From Rhodobacterales bacterium LSUCC0387 (GTDB lineage Bacteria; Pseudomonadota; Alphaproteobacteria; Rhodobacterales; Rhodobacteraceae): a stretch of DNA of 64,000 nt. A model generated the notes under the pieces. That model had not been told where the DNA came from. It made no database searches and was given only the letters and a program-made list of their open reading frames with translations. Numbering within the stretch: the first letter of the stretch is position 1; the number at the start of each line of letters is the position of its first letter. The stretch spans positions 1,055,501-1,119,500 of the forward strand of contig WVSR01000001.1 of the NCBI GenBank assembly GCA_015689775.1. The letters run 5' to 3'. The position numbers were made by a program, and so were the translations under genes. Of this stretch, positions 53,351-62,820 are shown piece after piece.

Positions 53351-54169
53351 GTGAGCGATCAATTTTCTCAAGATATAACGGGGCGGAAGCGTAGCCCTGG
53401 CGAAACGTTCTATACGCGTGAAGTGGCTGTGCAATACGAAAAGCTTCGAAAAAATGATAGATATTGGTCCTGGGAGAATGACATCCTTGATCAGTGCCTC
53501 CGTGCTTTTGGGGATCTCAGAGATATTGCAGATTGCCCCGTGGGCACGGGTAGATTTATGGACATCTACTCAAGCCATAACCTACGTGTTGTTGGGATAG
53601 ACATCTCGACTGACATGCTTGAAGAGGCTGGCAACAAAATTAATGCCAGTGGTATGGAGGGGCGGGTTGAGCTGGTTGAGGCCGACGTATCAAATCTTGC
53701 ACCGCGTGAGCCTGTTGCGGAAGCTCTAGTGTGCTTTCGTTTGTTACATTTGATTTCTGACAATAACTTGGACGATGTAATAAGTGGATTGGCTATGATC
53801 CCCTCGCGGCATATCGTTTTGCAACAGTTTTCAGTGAAAGATTACAATATTCGGCGCGCGCTCAGAAGAGTATTCCACGCCTTGTTTTCTGAAATTAGCC
53901 TTGCTCGTAAAATTAAGTATATCTGCCGCACATTGAGAGACATGATTGTGGGCGTGCTCGGTCTGCGTTCAGTCTCAGTTTTTAGTCGTCACAAAAAAAA
54001 TACGTTCTGCGATGTAACTTACTCGCACTCTTTAGCCCGCGTCCTTAATGCGTTCGCTCGACGTGGATTTCTAATGAAATACATTTTCGATTTTAAAGAC
54101 AATGAACACCTAATGGGCGAGTCTGGATGCTATCTTTCCGTGATCATGGTAATGGAAAAGACAAAATAG
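53351..54169 (+). CDS. Class I SAM-dependent methyltransferase
   Basis: 272 residues, GTG start. SAM motif I in a variant form, IADCPVGTGRFMDIY, followed by VVGIDISTDMLEEAGNKIN and a motif near VEALVCFRLLHLIS. The N terminus contains YTREVAVQYEKLRK, common in small-molecule methyltransferases of the family. The target is probably a sugar hydroxyl. Its stop is followed directly by the next gene's start. The 116 bp upstream of it show no feature. Confidence 0.85.
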   Translation: MSDQFSQDITGRKRSPGETFYTREVAVQYEKLRKNDRYWSWENDILDQCLRAFGDLRDIADCPVGTGRFMDIYSSHNLRVVGIDISTDMLEEAGNKINASGMEGRVELVEADVSNLAPREPVAEALVCFRLLHLISDNNLDDVISGLAMIPSRHIVLQQFSVKDYNIRRALRRVFHALFSEISLARKIKYICRTLRDMIVGVLGLRSVSVFSRHKKNTFCDVTYSHSLARVLNAFARRGFLMKYIFDFKDNEHLMGESGCYLSVIMVMEKTK

Positions 54170-55567
54170 TTGGTGGCTAAGGTGTCTCTGATAAAACTCT
54201 TAAGTCAGGTCTATCCTGACCGCCGAGATCGGTATGGTTTCACTATTTTATCGAATTCGTGGGCTGTTCGCGCCATCAAAAGAGGCGACTGTGACGGTGC
54301 AAAACTGCTGATCGATACGAAGGCACTAGATGCACTTTTGGCTGCTCAGGTAGTATTGAAGCCCAAGGTCGTTAGTGGCCGTCAGGATGAATATGTTTTC
54401 CTAGTGCAAAAAAGGATCCGACCAGCTGTGGTTCCATCCGAGTGGTCGCCCACTATGTTTGCAGATGCAGCGAAGTTGATATTAGATGCAGAAAAAGCGC
54501 TATGCTACAAAGATATGACGGTCGATGATCCCCATCCGTGGAATGTCTTGTTTGATGAGGGAAGACCCTACATTGTGGACATGGGGGCATTTAATATAGA
54601 AGGCACCGGGTTACACCACCCAACCCAAATGGAAACTAAAATCTGGCCCGCAGCCAGCGTCTTTAATGCATTTTTTTTAAATGCGGTTGCTCTGGCCGCA
54701 GCGGGGAGAGGGCATTACATTCGGCGAATGCTGACAGATTGGAACCCGTTCCCTGGATCTGATACGGCACTGTTACTGTTTAAAAGCCCGGCGGCTTTGC
54801 TCTTATTTCTGCAAATCCGATTTCGAATGTTTGTGTTTAACTTGGCGTGGCGAACTACGAAGCCATTGGCGCCTTCTAGTTTGAAAAGAAAACTAAAGTT
54901 AGCCTATTTGGATACTATTAGCAGATATATAGAGCGGATGCGGGCTCGCATTGTTCAGAGAATGTCGAATGATGATACCTTGTCTGTCGATACTAGCGTC
55001 AGGCCAGATGTTATAAAAAGCTTTATGGATCAGCATTCCTCGAGGCGACTTATATTGTTTGGGGCAAATGCCAGAATGACGGCTGGCATCCTTAATGGGT
55101 CACGGTCGGCGCGGACGCTTGTTGTGTCGCCGGATGAAGAGCTCATAGATGTTTTATATAGGTCCGCACTAACCCAACTCACAGTTGCAGTAATGGACTT
55201 GCGGTCTCCAACTCCCGGAACGGGTCCTGGAAACCGATGGATATTACCTGCAACAGAACGTTTTAAAACAGAAGTTGGTGTATTTTTTTTCGATTTAGAA
55301 GAATTGGTTATTGAAAAGTGTCTGACAGTCTCTGAGCTAGTTCAGGCTGCTCGAGATATGAGTGATATTTGCGGCTTGATTGTATTTAAAAAATTGACTG
55401 ATGAAATTTCAATTTTGGGTCGTAATTACGGTCAAACCTCGGACTGTGTATTGATGGCTTGTTTGGAGGATAACCTGGAAGTATTCGATGTTCTTAATAA
55501 CAACAACCGAGAGATGATAGTTTCTTTTAGTTGTGGCAAAAAAAAGCAACCTCCTCATGACAATTAA
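54170..55567 (+). CDS. NoeA-like protein, kinase-like motif plus degenerate methyltransferase domain
   Basis: 465 residues, TTG start. The first half has a kinase-like catalytic block (KDMTVDDPHPWNVLFDEGRP then YIVDMGAFN), like the H-x-D/D-H-P-x-N of lipopolysaccharide kinases. The second half carries the pattern MDLRSPTPGTGPGNRWILPA then ERFKTE, seen in NoeA/nodulation-type SAM-dependent methyltransferases. The usual SAM glycine loop (D-x-G-x-G) is not evident; ILFGANARMTAGIL may be a degenerate version. Probably modifies the glycan or a lipid, but the enzymatic activity is unsure. Confidence 0.65.
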   Translation: MVAKVSLIKLLSQVYPDRRDRYGFTILSNSWAVRAIKRGDCDGAKLLIDTKALDALLAAQVVLKPKVVSGRQDEYVFLVQKRIRPAVVPSEWSPTMFADAAKLILDAEKALCYKDMTVDDPHPWNVLFDEGRPYIVDMGAFNIEGTGLHHPTQMETKIWPAASVFNAFFLNAVALAAAGRGHYIRRMLTDWNPFPGSDTALLLFKSPAALLLFLQIRFRMFVFNLAWRTTKPLAPSSLKRKLKLAYLDTISRYIERMRARIVQRMSNDDTLSVDTSVRPDVIKSFMDQHSSRRLILFGANARMTAGILNGSRSARTLVVSPDEELIDVLYRSALTQLTVAVMDLRSPTPGTGPGNRWILPATERFKTEVGVFFFDLEELVIEKCLTVSELVQAARDMSDICGLIVFKKLTDEISILGRNYGQTSDCVLMACLEDNLEVFDVLNNNNREMIVSFSCGKKKQPPHDN

Positions 55568-56753
55568 GATTAATGGTTCCTCGCAACACGAAGGTTTGTG
55601 TTTTTCGCCGGCTGGGTTTGAAAATACCGTATTTATAATTGATTGTATTAGCACAGCCTACGCAGTGGCGATTCTGGCAAAGGGCAGGGCGATCCATTGC
55701 ATTTATGAATGCAAAGAGATTACTTGGCGCAAGGCTGATTATGTCACGCTTTTCGACTTTATTCTTTCAGACGTACAGTTCTTATCAAAAAAGGTTGTAT
55801 TTGTTCCCCACCCATATCTCCCGCCTAGTCGGAACCCATTTGTGCGGATCGCTAGGCAGATGAATTTCGCGAGGTTAATTAGAAGGCGGCATCCTCTTGA
55901 TCCAAAATTCACGTATGTTTCTTCAATTGTTTCGTCGCTGCTGATCGGTAGTAAGCGACAGGTGAAGTATGTTTTAATTGATGAGGGAATTGGTTCAGTA
56001 GTCGCGAGAAACCGACTTTCTTTTCGAGGGGATCGATTTTCTGAGCGGCTGAAAATAGCCCTTGGCGACAGAGTTTTGAGTTTTCAGTTTCCAAACAGAA
56101 CCCCACAGATTTCGTTAACTAATGACACTCACCCGTCGATAGTTAAAAATCTTGATTATCGTAAATTTACATCGAGTGCTTTTAAAGCCTCTTTGGTCAG
56201 GCTCCATGCTTTGATGCAAGGCAGAAAGTGTAATGTACTCGTTCTTTTAAAGGGGCCGTCACCTGGTATTGCTGGACATCAAAACGAGGAAGATGGTTAC
56301 AGCCATCATTACGATGACTTTAATATTCGTGGGATTTTAGAATATCGTGATCGTCTGCCAAAGGGTCTTTCCCCTACATTTTTTCTTAAGTCGCACCCAA
56401 GTCTAGGAAATAGCAGTGGAAAATTGAAAGGCTTGCTCTCCAGGCTAGAGCATCACGGCCTGACTGTGTACGATGCTCTGAATTATATTGATTTTGATGA
56501 GGCTTCATCACTACCAGCAGAAGGTTTACTGCGCTACTTGCCATTTAATAATATCTTGGCTCTAGATGCTTCAAGTTTGCTTTGGAACGTCGCTTATTGG
56601 GGGGATGTTGATTGTTATTTACCACTCAACGAAATAATAAATTTTTCTTATTTTGAGGGTGGAATTTATACAGAATTATATGAACTCCAAGAAAAAATAA
56701 ATATTCTTTCTGGCAAAACTGTGAATTTTTTTGATTTCAAGGATATTAGGTGA
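55557..56753 (+). CDS. Polysialyltransferase/GT52-like glycosyltransferase candidate
   Basis: 398 residues from ATG 55557 (overlapping the previous gene by 11 nt); a GTG at 55533 would lengthen it. Features recall bacterial alpha-2,8-polysialyl- or GT52 sialyltransferases: FENTVFIIDCISTAYAVAIL at the N terminus, LIDEGIGSVVARN (like the E-D-G-x-G-S-Y motif), FLKSHPSLGNSSGKLKG (donor H-P block) and NILALDASSLLWNVAYWG (S-S loop). A CMP-ulosonate pathway exists in the same locus, so transfer of that sugar is plausible. Confidence 0.6.
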   Translation: MTIKINGSSQHEGLCFSPAGFENTVFIIDCISTAYAVAILAKGRAIHCIYECKEITWRKADYVTLFDFILSDVQFLSKKVVFVPHPYLPPSRNPFVRIARQMNFARLIRRRHPLDPKFTYVSSIVSSLLIGSKRQVKYVLIDEGIGSVVARNRLSFRGDRFSERLKIALGDRVLSFQFPNRTPQISLTNDTHPSIVKNLDYRKFTSSAFKASLVRLHALMQGRKCNVLVLLKGPSPGIAGHQNEEDGYSHHYDDFNIRGILEYRDRLPKGLSPTFFLKSHPSLGNSSGKLKGLLSRLEHHGLTVYDALNYIDFDEASSLPAEGLLRYLPFNNILALDASSLLWNVAYWGDVDCYLPLNEIINFSYFEGGIYTELYELQEKINILSGKTVNFFDFKDIR

Positions 56754-57886
56754 TGGATGGAAATATAGAGCCTATAGAGCGCTTAGCTTCTAAAAATGCG
56801 CGCAGTATGTGCTTTGTAATAGATAGTCCCATCAATGCTCTCATGGCATCACTTATAGCCAAACCTGATGACAGTGTTCATCTCATCTATGCTCTAGACC
56901 CCATACGAAAAGACGTAGATGAGTATTTTTCTGTGTGTAGGGCATTATTAGACGGCATAAGCGTTGTTTCCGAAAATTTAATCGAAATTGACTCTGCTCG
57001 TTATTGGGCGGGACATACAGGTGATCTTGTGCTTGCAGCCCGTCAAGCCCTTAAGCCCCTTGTAATGCGGCATTCATCGAAAACTATTTATTTTGGGAAC
57101 TGTCTTACCAATCCAGTTGCACTAGCCATGAAACGTTTTGTTAACGTGAATCACTTGTATCACTCTCCAAATGATTTTGTGCATGTACTATTCCCTCGTG
57201 CAAACCCATATAAATTTCATCTCAAAAGTTTAGTGAAAAGGGTCACGCGTAAGGAGCTACGCGCGGTAGAACGAAAAGGGCTACCAATCTACACGTTATT
57301 GAATCTGTTGGACAGTAACGAATTTGCATATTTAGATTTCAATTCATTTTCGTCAAATTCAGTCGAAACAATGCTCGTTGAACTAAGCCGACAATTGGAT
57401 GCCAAAAATTCGAACATTATGCTGTTGTTATCTGGTGATGAGCCCGAACCTGGCGACAAAAACCACTCGAATATAGCCAAGTATCTACAGCCTCATCTGG
57501 AGGCACTGCAAAAGTTACACAGCGAGCAAAGACTGCAACAGTCGACGGTGTGGATTAAAGAGCACAAATCATATCTACCATTGGCGTCGGGAGAGCGTGC
57601 TTTGCTGTCAGAAGGATTTTCAAAATTAGGGTGTGAAGTTAAATTTATCAGTGATTATTTACCCGAAAATTGCAGGCTGCTACCCGGAGAGTGCATTCTA
57701 AAGTACTGCACCTTTGATTTCATTGTGGCGGAACCCTCTTCACTTTTATTAAATGTGTCAAGCGGAGTGAGTTCAGTAGCTGCAGCCAGTCCGTTCATAC
57801 CTTATCGCGATCCTGATCAGGTTGGCCGTAATAATGAGTTTCTTAAAATTAATGAGCTATTGGTCCGTCAATGTCGCGTTTTTTGA
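56750..57886 (+). CDS. Polysialyltransferase/GT52-like glycosyltransferase candidate, second copy
   Basis: 378 residues from GTG 56750 or ATG 56753, overlapping the previous stop. It has the same layout as its neighbour: SMCFVIDSPINALMASLI at the N terminus, STVWIKEHKSYLPLASGE (H-x donor block), LLPGECILKYCTFDFIVAE, then PSSLLLNVSSGVSSVAA (S-S loop). The two are probably distant paralogues or a tandem pair adding alternate linkages. The acceptor and donor are unknown; the CMP-ulosonate of module 1 is the first guess. Confidence 0.55.
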   Translation: MMDGNIEPIERLASKNARSMCFVIDSPINALMASLIAKPDDSVHLIYALDPIRKDVDEYFSVCRALLDGISVVSENLIEIDSARYWAGHTGDLVLAARQALKPLVMRHSSKTIYFGNCLTNPVALAMKRFVNVNHLYHSPNDFVHVLFPRANPYKFHLKSLVKRVTRKELRAVERKGLPIYTLLNLLDSNEFAYLDFNSFSSNSVETMLVELSRQLDAKNSNIMLLLSGDEPEPGDKNHSNIAKYLQPHLEALQKLHSEQRLQQSTVWIKEHKSYLPLASGERALLSEGFSKLGCEVKFISDYLPENCRLLPGECILKYCTFDFIVAEPSSLLLNVSSGVSSVAAASPFIPYRDPDQVGRNNEFLKINELLVRQCRVF

Positions 57887-57902
57887 ATTCTGGAGCCAAT
57901 AA

Positions 57903-58676
57903 ATGAAAGCAGTGATACTTGCGGGAGGGTTCGGCACTCGTATTGCCGAGGAGTCGAGCACTAAACCTAAACCTATGGTCGATGTGGGGGGTAAGCCTAT
58001 CCTGTGGCACATCCTGAAATTGTATTCCGCGCATGGCGTGAACGATTTCATTATATGCTGTGGTTATAAAGGCTATGTTATAAAGGAATATTTTGCAAAT
58101 TATTTTATACATAATTCAGATGTTACCTTCGATCTAGAAAAAAATCGAATGCATGTGCACCAGAACCAATCTGAGCCATGGCGTGTGACACTCGTTGATA
58201 CAGGTGAAACAACAATGACAGGTGGTCGTCTTAAGCGTGTCAAGGCGCACCTGCCCGAAGACGAAGATTTTTGCTTCACCTACGGAGATGGTGTAGGGGA
58301 CATAGATATCACTCAGTTGATTAATCATCATCGTCATCACGGTTTACTGGCAACGTTGACTGCAACCCAACCACCTGGTCGTTTTGGAGCAGTGGAATTA
58401 GAAACTCATCGAGTTCGTCGCTTTCAGGAGAAGCCCAGTGGGGACGGTGCGTGGGTCAATTCTGGATTTTTTGTGCTTTCCCCAAAGGTCATCGAATATA
58501 TTGACGATGACCATTCAGTCTGGGAGCAAGCTCCACTAGAACGGCTGGCAAAAGAAAAGCAGCTCGGCGTATGGCGCCACGAAGGTTTTTGGCAGCCTAT
58601 GGATACCTTGCGCGACAAAAACTACTTGGAGGAATTGTGGTTAAGCGGCAAGGCACCGTGGAAAAATTGGCTATGA
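57903..58676 (+). CDS. rfbF: Glucose-1-phosphate cytidylyltransferase
   Basis: 257 residues. [56 protein letters not shown] and [13 protein letters not shown] are diagnostic of RfbF/DdhA. It makes CDP-glucose from glucose 1-phosphate and CTP, opening the CDP-3,6-dideoxyhexose pathway. The next two genes are the following pathway steps. ATGA overlap with rfbG at 58673. Confidence 0.95.
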   Translation: MKAVILAGGFGTRIAEESSTKPKPMVDVGGKPILWHILKLYSAHGVNDFIICCGYKGYVIKEYFANYFIHNSDVTFDLEKNRMHVHQNQSEPWRVTLVDTGETTMTGGRLKRVKAHLPEDEDFCFTYGDGVGDIDITQLINHHRHHGLLATLTATQPPGRFGAVELETHRVRRFQEKPSGDGAWVNSGFFVLSPKVIEYIDDDHSVWEQAPLERLAKEKQLGVWRHEGFWQPMDTLRDKNYLEELWLSGKAPWKNWL

Positions 58677-59749
58677 AACCTAACTTCTGGCAGGGTAGGC
58701 GGGTGTTTATAACTGGACACACAGGCTTCAAAGGAAGCTGGATGTCCCTGTGGCTGCAAAAGTTAGGTGCAGAGTTAACAGGCTACGCTTTACCGCCACC
58801 CGCAGGCCCAAGCCTATTTAATGAGGCGTCCGTTGCTGAGCATATGACTTCCTGCCAGGGTGATGTCCGTGACGCTAATGCACTAACTGTTTCAATACAG
58901 GCGGCGAGCCCCGAAATCGTTTTCCATATGGCCGCTCAATCTTTAGTCCGAGTCTCTTATCAAAACCCTTTGGAAACATATGCGACTAATGTCATGGGTA
59001 CTGTCAATTTGCTTGAAGCGGTCCGCGCAACGCCAAGCGTGAAGGCAGTTGTGATTGTAACGACCGACAAGTGTTACGAAAACCGCGAATGGGTATGGGG
59101 ATATAGAGAAAATGATCCCATGGGTGGATATGATCCATATAGCAGTAGTAAGGCCTGCGCAGAGTTGGTGAGTTCCGCCTATCGCTCTTCCTTTTTTAAT
59201 GTACAAGACTACGATAGCCACGGTGTCGGAATAGCCTCTGCTCGTGCTGGGAATGTGATCGGGGGAGGCGATTGGGCTGAGGACCGCTTAATTCCCGACA
59301 TATTGGCTGCCTTTGAGAAGAACAAAACCGCTTTAATTCGCAATCCAGGTGCAGTCAGACCTTGGCAGCATGTACTGGAGCCAGTGAGAGGATACATGCT
59401 GCTTGCTGAAAGAATGTTTTGTGAGGGTCCGTTTTATGCTGACAGTTGGAATTTTGGACCAAATGCCGAAGACATACGGCCTGTAAGCTGGATTGCTGAG
59501 AATATGGCCAAGCTTTGGGGGGGATGCGCTCAATGGGATATAGATCCAAGTGAGCATCCGCATGAGGCAGTTTCTCTCAAACTTGATATTTCCAAGGCGC
59601 GGGATAGTTTGCAATGGCAGCCCCGTCTTGAACTTCGAGACGCTTTGAAATTAGTAGTAGAATGGTCGCGGAAACGGCAATCTGGTGTGGATGTAAGAGC
59701 TCTGACTGAGCAGCAGATTAGCAATTATCAAGAATTGGACCAACAGTGA
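58673..59749 (+). CDS. rfbG: CDP-glucose 4,6-dehydratase
   Basis: 358 residues from the ATG at 58673 (ATGA overlap with rfbF). Extended [69 protein letters not shown] (YxxxK) and [13 protein letters not shown]. It converts CDP-glucose to CDP-4-keto-6-deoxyglucose with NAD as bound cofactor. Confidence 0.96.
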   Translation: MKPNFWQGRRVFITGHTGFKGSWMSLWLQKLGAELTGYALPPPAGPSLFNEASVAEHMTSCQGDVRDANALTVSIQAASPEIVFHMAAQSLVRVSYQNPLETYATNVMGTVNLLEAVRATPSVKAVVIVTTDKCYENREWVWGYRENDPMGGYDPYSSSKACAELVSSAYRSSFFNVQDYDSHGVGIASARAGNVIGGGDWAEDRLIPDILAAFEKNKTALIRNPGAVRPWQHVLEPVRGYMLLAERMFCEGPFYADSWNFGPNAEDIRPVSWIAENMAKLWGGCAQWDIDPSEHPHEAVSLKLDISKARDSLQWQPRLELRDALKLVVEWSRKRQSGVDVRALTEQQISNYQELDQQ

Positions 59750-61074
59750 TAATGCACGAAAAGAAAACGATTGCGATACGCGCTCAGATCGCAAAATTGG
59801 TTGATCAGTATGCTGAGATTGCGCTTGCCCAACAACCCTTCCAACCGGGTATGAGTGCAGTGCCTCCATCGGGCAAAATGATCGGTGCGGAAGAGTTAAA
59901 GCTGATGGTTGAAGCATCGCTCGATGGCTGGCTGACTGCTGGGCGCTTTAACGACGAATTTGAGCGAAGATTGGCAAAGTTTATTGGGGTGAAGCACGTA
60001 CTTACCGTAAATTCAGGCTCTTCTGCAAATTTGGTGGCCTTCAACACACTTACAAGTCCAAAACTCGGGGATCGGGCTATCAAGCCTGGTGACGAAGTAA
60101 TTAGTGTAGCTGCAGGCTTTCCTACGACTGTAAACCCGATCATTCAGTTCGGCGCCGTCCCGGTGTTTGTGGATGTTGATTTGCGAACGTATAACATTTC
60201 TCCAGATAAGATCGAAGCTGCAATTGGTCCTAAGACTAAGGCAATTATGCTGGCTCATACGTTGGGCAACCCCTTTAATTTGGGTGTGATTATGTCCCTC
60301 TGCAAAAAGCACAATCTTTGGTTGGTTGAGGATTGCTGCGATGCCTTGGGATCTTCATACGGTGGTCAATTGGTCGGAACTTTTGGTGATATCGGTACCC
60401 TAAGTTTTTATCCGGCGCACCACATTACGATGGGTGAAGGCGGCGCGGTATTTACCAACAACATTACTTTGCGACAGATAGCCACTAGCATCCGCGACTG
60501 GGGACGAGACTGTTTCTGTCCGCCGGGCAAAGATAACACCTGCCGCCGCCGCTTCAGTTGGAAGCTTGGAGATTTGCCAAACGGTTATGACCACAAATAT
60601 ATCTACTCTCACATTGGTTATAATTTAAAAATCTCTGATATGCAGGCAGCGTGTGGCCTGGCGCAGTTGGAAAAAGCTGACAGTTTTATTGAACAACGCA
60701 GATTTAATTTCGCCTATTTAAAAGACCGTCTGGGAGATTGCGAGGAGTTTCTCATACTGCCCGAGGCAACTCCGAGATCCCAACCTTCTTGGTTTGGTTT
60801 CCCTATTACGCTGCGTGATAACGCGCCTGTGACAAGGGGTGATCTTCTAGATCATCTCGATGCTGCTAATGTTGGTACCCGTCTTTTGTTTGCTGGAAAT
60901 CTCACGCGGCAGCCGTACATGAAGGGACGCAATTTTCGGGTCAGTGGCGAGCTCAAAAATACCAATATAGTAATGAACAGTACCTTTTGGATCGGGGTTC
61001 AGCCCAGCCTTAGCGAGGAAATGCTTGATTTTTCGGCGAGCCGTATCAGATCCGCCTTGGGTTTCGAAAGCTAA
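59746..61074 (+). CDS. rfbH: CDP-4-keto-6-deoxy-D-glucose 3-dehydrase (RfbH/DdhC, E1)
   Basis: 442 residues from GTG 59746 (GTGA overlap) or ATG 59752. DegT-fold PLP/PMP enzyme in which His replaces the usual Lys ([12 protein letters not shown], about H225/H226). It has the complete E1 [2Fe-2S] motif C198-X57-C256-X1-C258-X7-C266 ([12 protein letters not shown]). It removes the 3-hydroxyl to give CDP-4-keto-3,6-dideoxyglucose with electrons from a reductase (DdhD/E3). No such reductase gene is visible in the window, so it may lie beyond the 3' edge. Confidence 0.95.
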   Translation: MIMHEKKTIAIRAQIAKLVDQYAEIALAQQPFQPGMSAVPPSGKMIGAEELKLMVEASLDGWLTAGRFNDEFERRLAKFIGVKHVLTVNSGSSANLVAFNTLTSPKLGDRAIKPGDEVISVAAGFPTTVNPIIQFGAVPVFVDVDLRTYNISPDKIEAAIGPKTKAIMLAHTLGNPFNLGVIMSLCKKHNLWLVEDCCDALGSSYGGQLVGTFGDIGTLSFYPAHHITMGEGGAVFTNNITLRQIATSIRDWGRDCFCPPGKDNTCRRRFSWKLGDLPNGYDHKYIYSHIGYNLKISDMQAACGLAQLEKADSFIEQRRFNFAYLKDRLGDCEEFLILPEATPRSQPSWFGFPITLRDNAPVTRGDLLDHLDAANVGTRLLFAGNLTRQPYMKGRNFRVSGELKNTNIVMNSTFWIGVQPSLSEEMLDFSASRIRSALGFES

Positions 61075-61084
61075 GGTTTAGGGC

Positions 61085-61906
61085 ATGCGACGCCACAATT
61101 TTCGATTTGACCCGCAGCGCCTGCGAATGACAGTGCTGGATATGGCATATGCAGGTTCCACTGTTCATTTAGGTTGCGCCTTTTCGATTATAGAAATTTT
61201 AGCAGTACTATATCGTTGGCATCTACGCTATCCGGCGAACAACCCGAACGCTGTCGATCGTGATTATCTTGTGCTAAGCAAGGGTCACGGTGTAATGGCC
61301 CAGTACGCCTGCATGCACGAACTGGGTTGGCTTGATGATGCGGCCATTAAGGGATACTTTTCCGATGGCAGTGCACTCACAGGCTTATCAGACTCTCGGG
61401 TGCCCGGACTTGAAGTTACATCAGGTTCACTTGGGCATGGATTTTCGGTTGGTGTGGGTCTCGCACTTGCGTCCAAGAGATACAACAGTGGCCAGAAGAC
61501 CTACGTTGTAGTTGGGGATGGGGAGATTAATGAGGGTGCCATATGGGAGGGTGCTTTGTTTGCTGCTCATAATTCTCTCAAAGACTTCATGGTTATTGTG
61601 GATGAAAATGGTTTTCAGGCAATGGGACGCACAAGCGATGTAATGAGCTTAAATTCAATTTCTAGAAAGTTCGACGCGTTTGGCTTTGAGACTGTGACTG
61701 TGGATGGACACGATCAGGAGGCACTTAACCAAGCCATCCAATCCCTACAAAGCAGCGCGTTAGAAACACCTAAAGCCGTTATAGCTAGAACGATAAAAGG
61801 GAAGGGTGTTTCCTTTATGGAGAACGACAATAGTTGGCATTACACTCGTTTGACCAAGGATACTTACCGTCAAGCGCTTGACTGCTTGGAGCGGAAGAGC
61901 GGATGA
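61085..61906 (+). CDS. Transketolase-like protein, N-terminal (TPP-binding) subunit
   Basis: 273 residues. Thiamine diphosphate motif VVVGDGEINEGAIWEGALFA with N-x-F at DENGFQAMG; HLGCAFSIIEILAVLYRW and VLSKGHGVMAQYA match transketolase domain 1; GSLGHGFSVGVGLALA also. Split transketolases are found in glycan and secondary-metabolite clusters, where they transfer a two-carbon ketol unit. It follows rfbH by 10 bp and overlaps the C-terminal subunit by ATGA (61903-61906). Confidence 0.92.
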   Translation: MRRHNFRFDPQRLRMTVLDMAYAGSTVHLGCAFSIIEILAVLYRWHLRYPANNPNAVDRDYLVLSKGHGVMAQYACMHELGWLDDAAIKGYFSDGSALTGLSDSRVPGLEVTSGSLGHGFSVGVGLALASKRYNSGQKTYVVVGDGEINEGAIWEGALFAAHNSLKDFMVIVDENGFQAMGRTSDVMSLNSISRKFDAFGFETVTVDGHDQEALNQAIQSLQSSALETPKAVIARTIKGKGVSFMENDNSWHYTRLTKDTYRQALDCLERKSG

Positions 61907-62820
61907 GATCTACTTTTTCCAAGGAAATAACTAGGATCGCTCAAGCCAATGATAGCGTTGTTCTTCTGACTGGTGACCATGGATATGCGTTATTTGATGA
62001 GTTTCGCAAGCACTGCCCAAACCAGTACATCAATGCTGGCATAGCGGAGCAGAACATGATTGGTGTGGCCGCTGGTTTGGCGAAAGCGGGTTTTAGGCCT
62101 TTTGTCTACGGTTTGAGTGCCTTCGTACCAATTAGAGTTTTAGAACAGATCAAAATCGACCTTGCTCACGACAGCCTGCCGGTAGTGCTTATTGGTGATG
62201 GTGCGGGTTTAGTGTATAGTCATCTAGGTACTAGTCATCAAGCGATCGAGGACATAGCCGCTACCCGCGCATTGGCTAATCTTCAAGTTTATTCGCCGGC
62301 TGATCGGTATGAACTCACTCATTGTCTTGACTTAAGTATAAAGTCCCAAACCACAGTTTACTTGCGTTTTGGGAAGGCTGATCGCGGCGACGTGCATGAC
62401 CGTCCGATTGATGCACATTTGGGTGACTTGCTGAAGGTTCGCGAGGGCGCTGGGCCTCTGGTTATTCTCGCCACTGGGTCAATGACAAGAACTGCAATCG
62501 ATATTGCTGATCAGGAATTTTCTGATGCAGAGGTTTGGAGCGCTCCTTGTATCAAGCCGATCAATGAACTTACGATTATTGCGATTGCTCGTAGAGCAAG
62601 CTGCATTGTATGCCTTGAGGAGCATTCTATCCACGCGGGCTTTGGTTCTGTTGTAGCTGAACTGGTAGCACAGCACGCTCCGACACGGGTTTTAAGAATT
62701 GGTATAGAAGACCGGTTTTCTGAGACGTGCGGTTCCTATGAGTACCTATTGCAGGAGCATGGTCTTGATACCTTCTCTATCAGGAAGCGCATCGCGGACT
62801 TCGTACAGGTATCTTTATGA
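61903..62820 (+). CDS. Transketolase-like protein, C-terminal (pyrimidine-binding) subunit
   Basis: 305 residues. Pyrimidine-binding domain with QYINAGIAEQNMIGVAAGLA (catalytic Glu) and GLSAFVPIRVLEQIKIDLAH, followed by a transketolase C-terminal domain (LVILATGSMTRTAIDIA, CIVCLEEHSIHAGFGSVVAE). Pairs with the preceding subunit to form an active heterotetramer. ATGA overlap with the reductase gene at 62817. Confidence 0.92.
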   Translation: MRSTFSKEITRIAQANDSVVLLTGDHGYALFDEFRKHCPNQYINAGIAEQNMIGVAAGLAKAGFRPFVYGLSAFVPIRVLEQIKIDLAHDSLPVVLIGDGAGLVYSHLGTSHQAIEDIAATRALANLQVYSPADRYELTHCLDLSIKSQTTVYLRFGKADRGDVHDRPIDAHLGDLLKVREGAGPLVILATGSMTRTAIDIADQEFSDAEVWSAPCIKPINELTIIAIARRASCIVCLEEHSIHAGFGSVVAELVAQHAPTRVLRIGIEDRFSETCGSYEYLLQEHGLDTFSIRKRIADFVQVSL

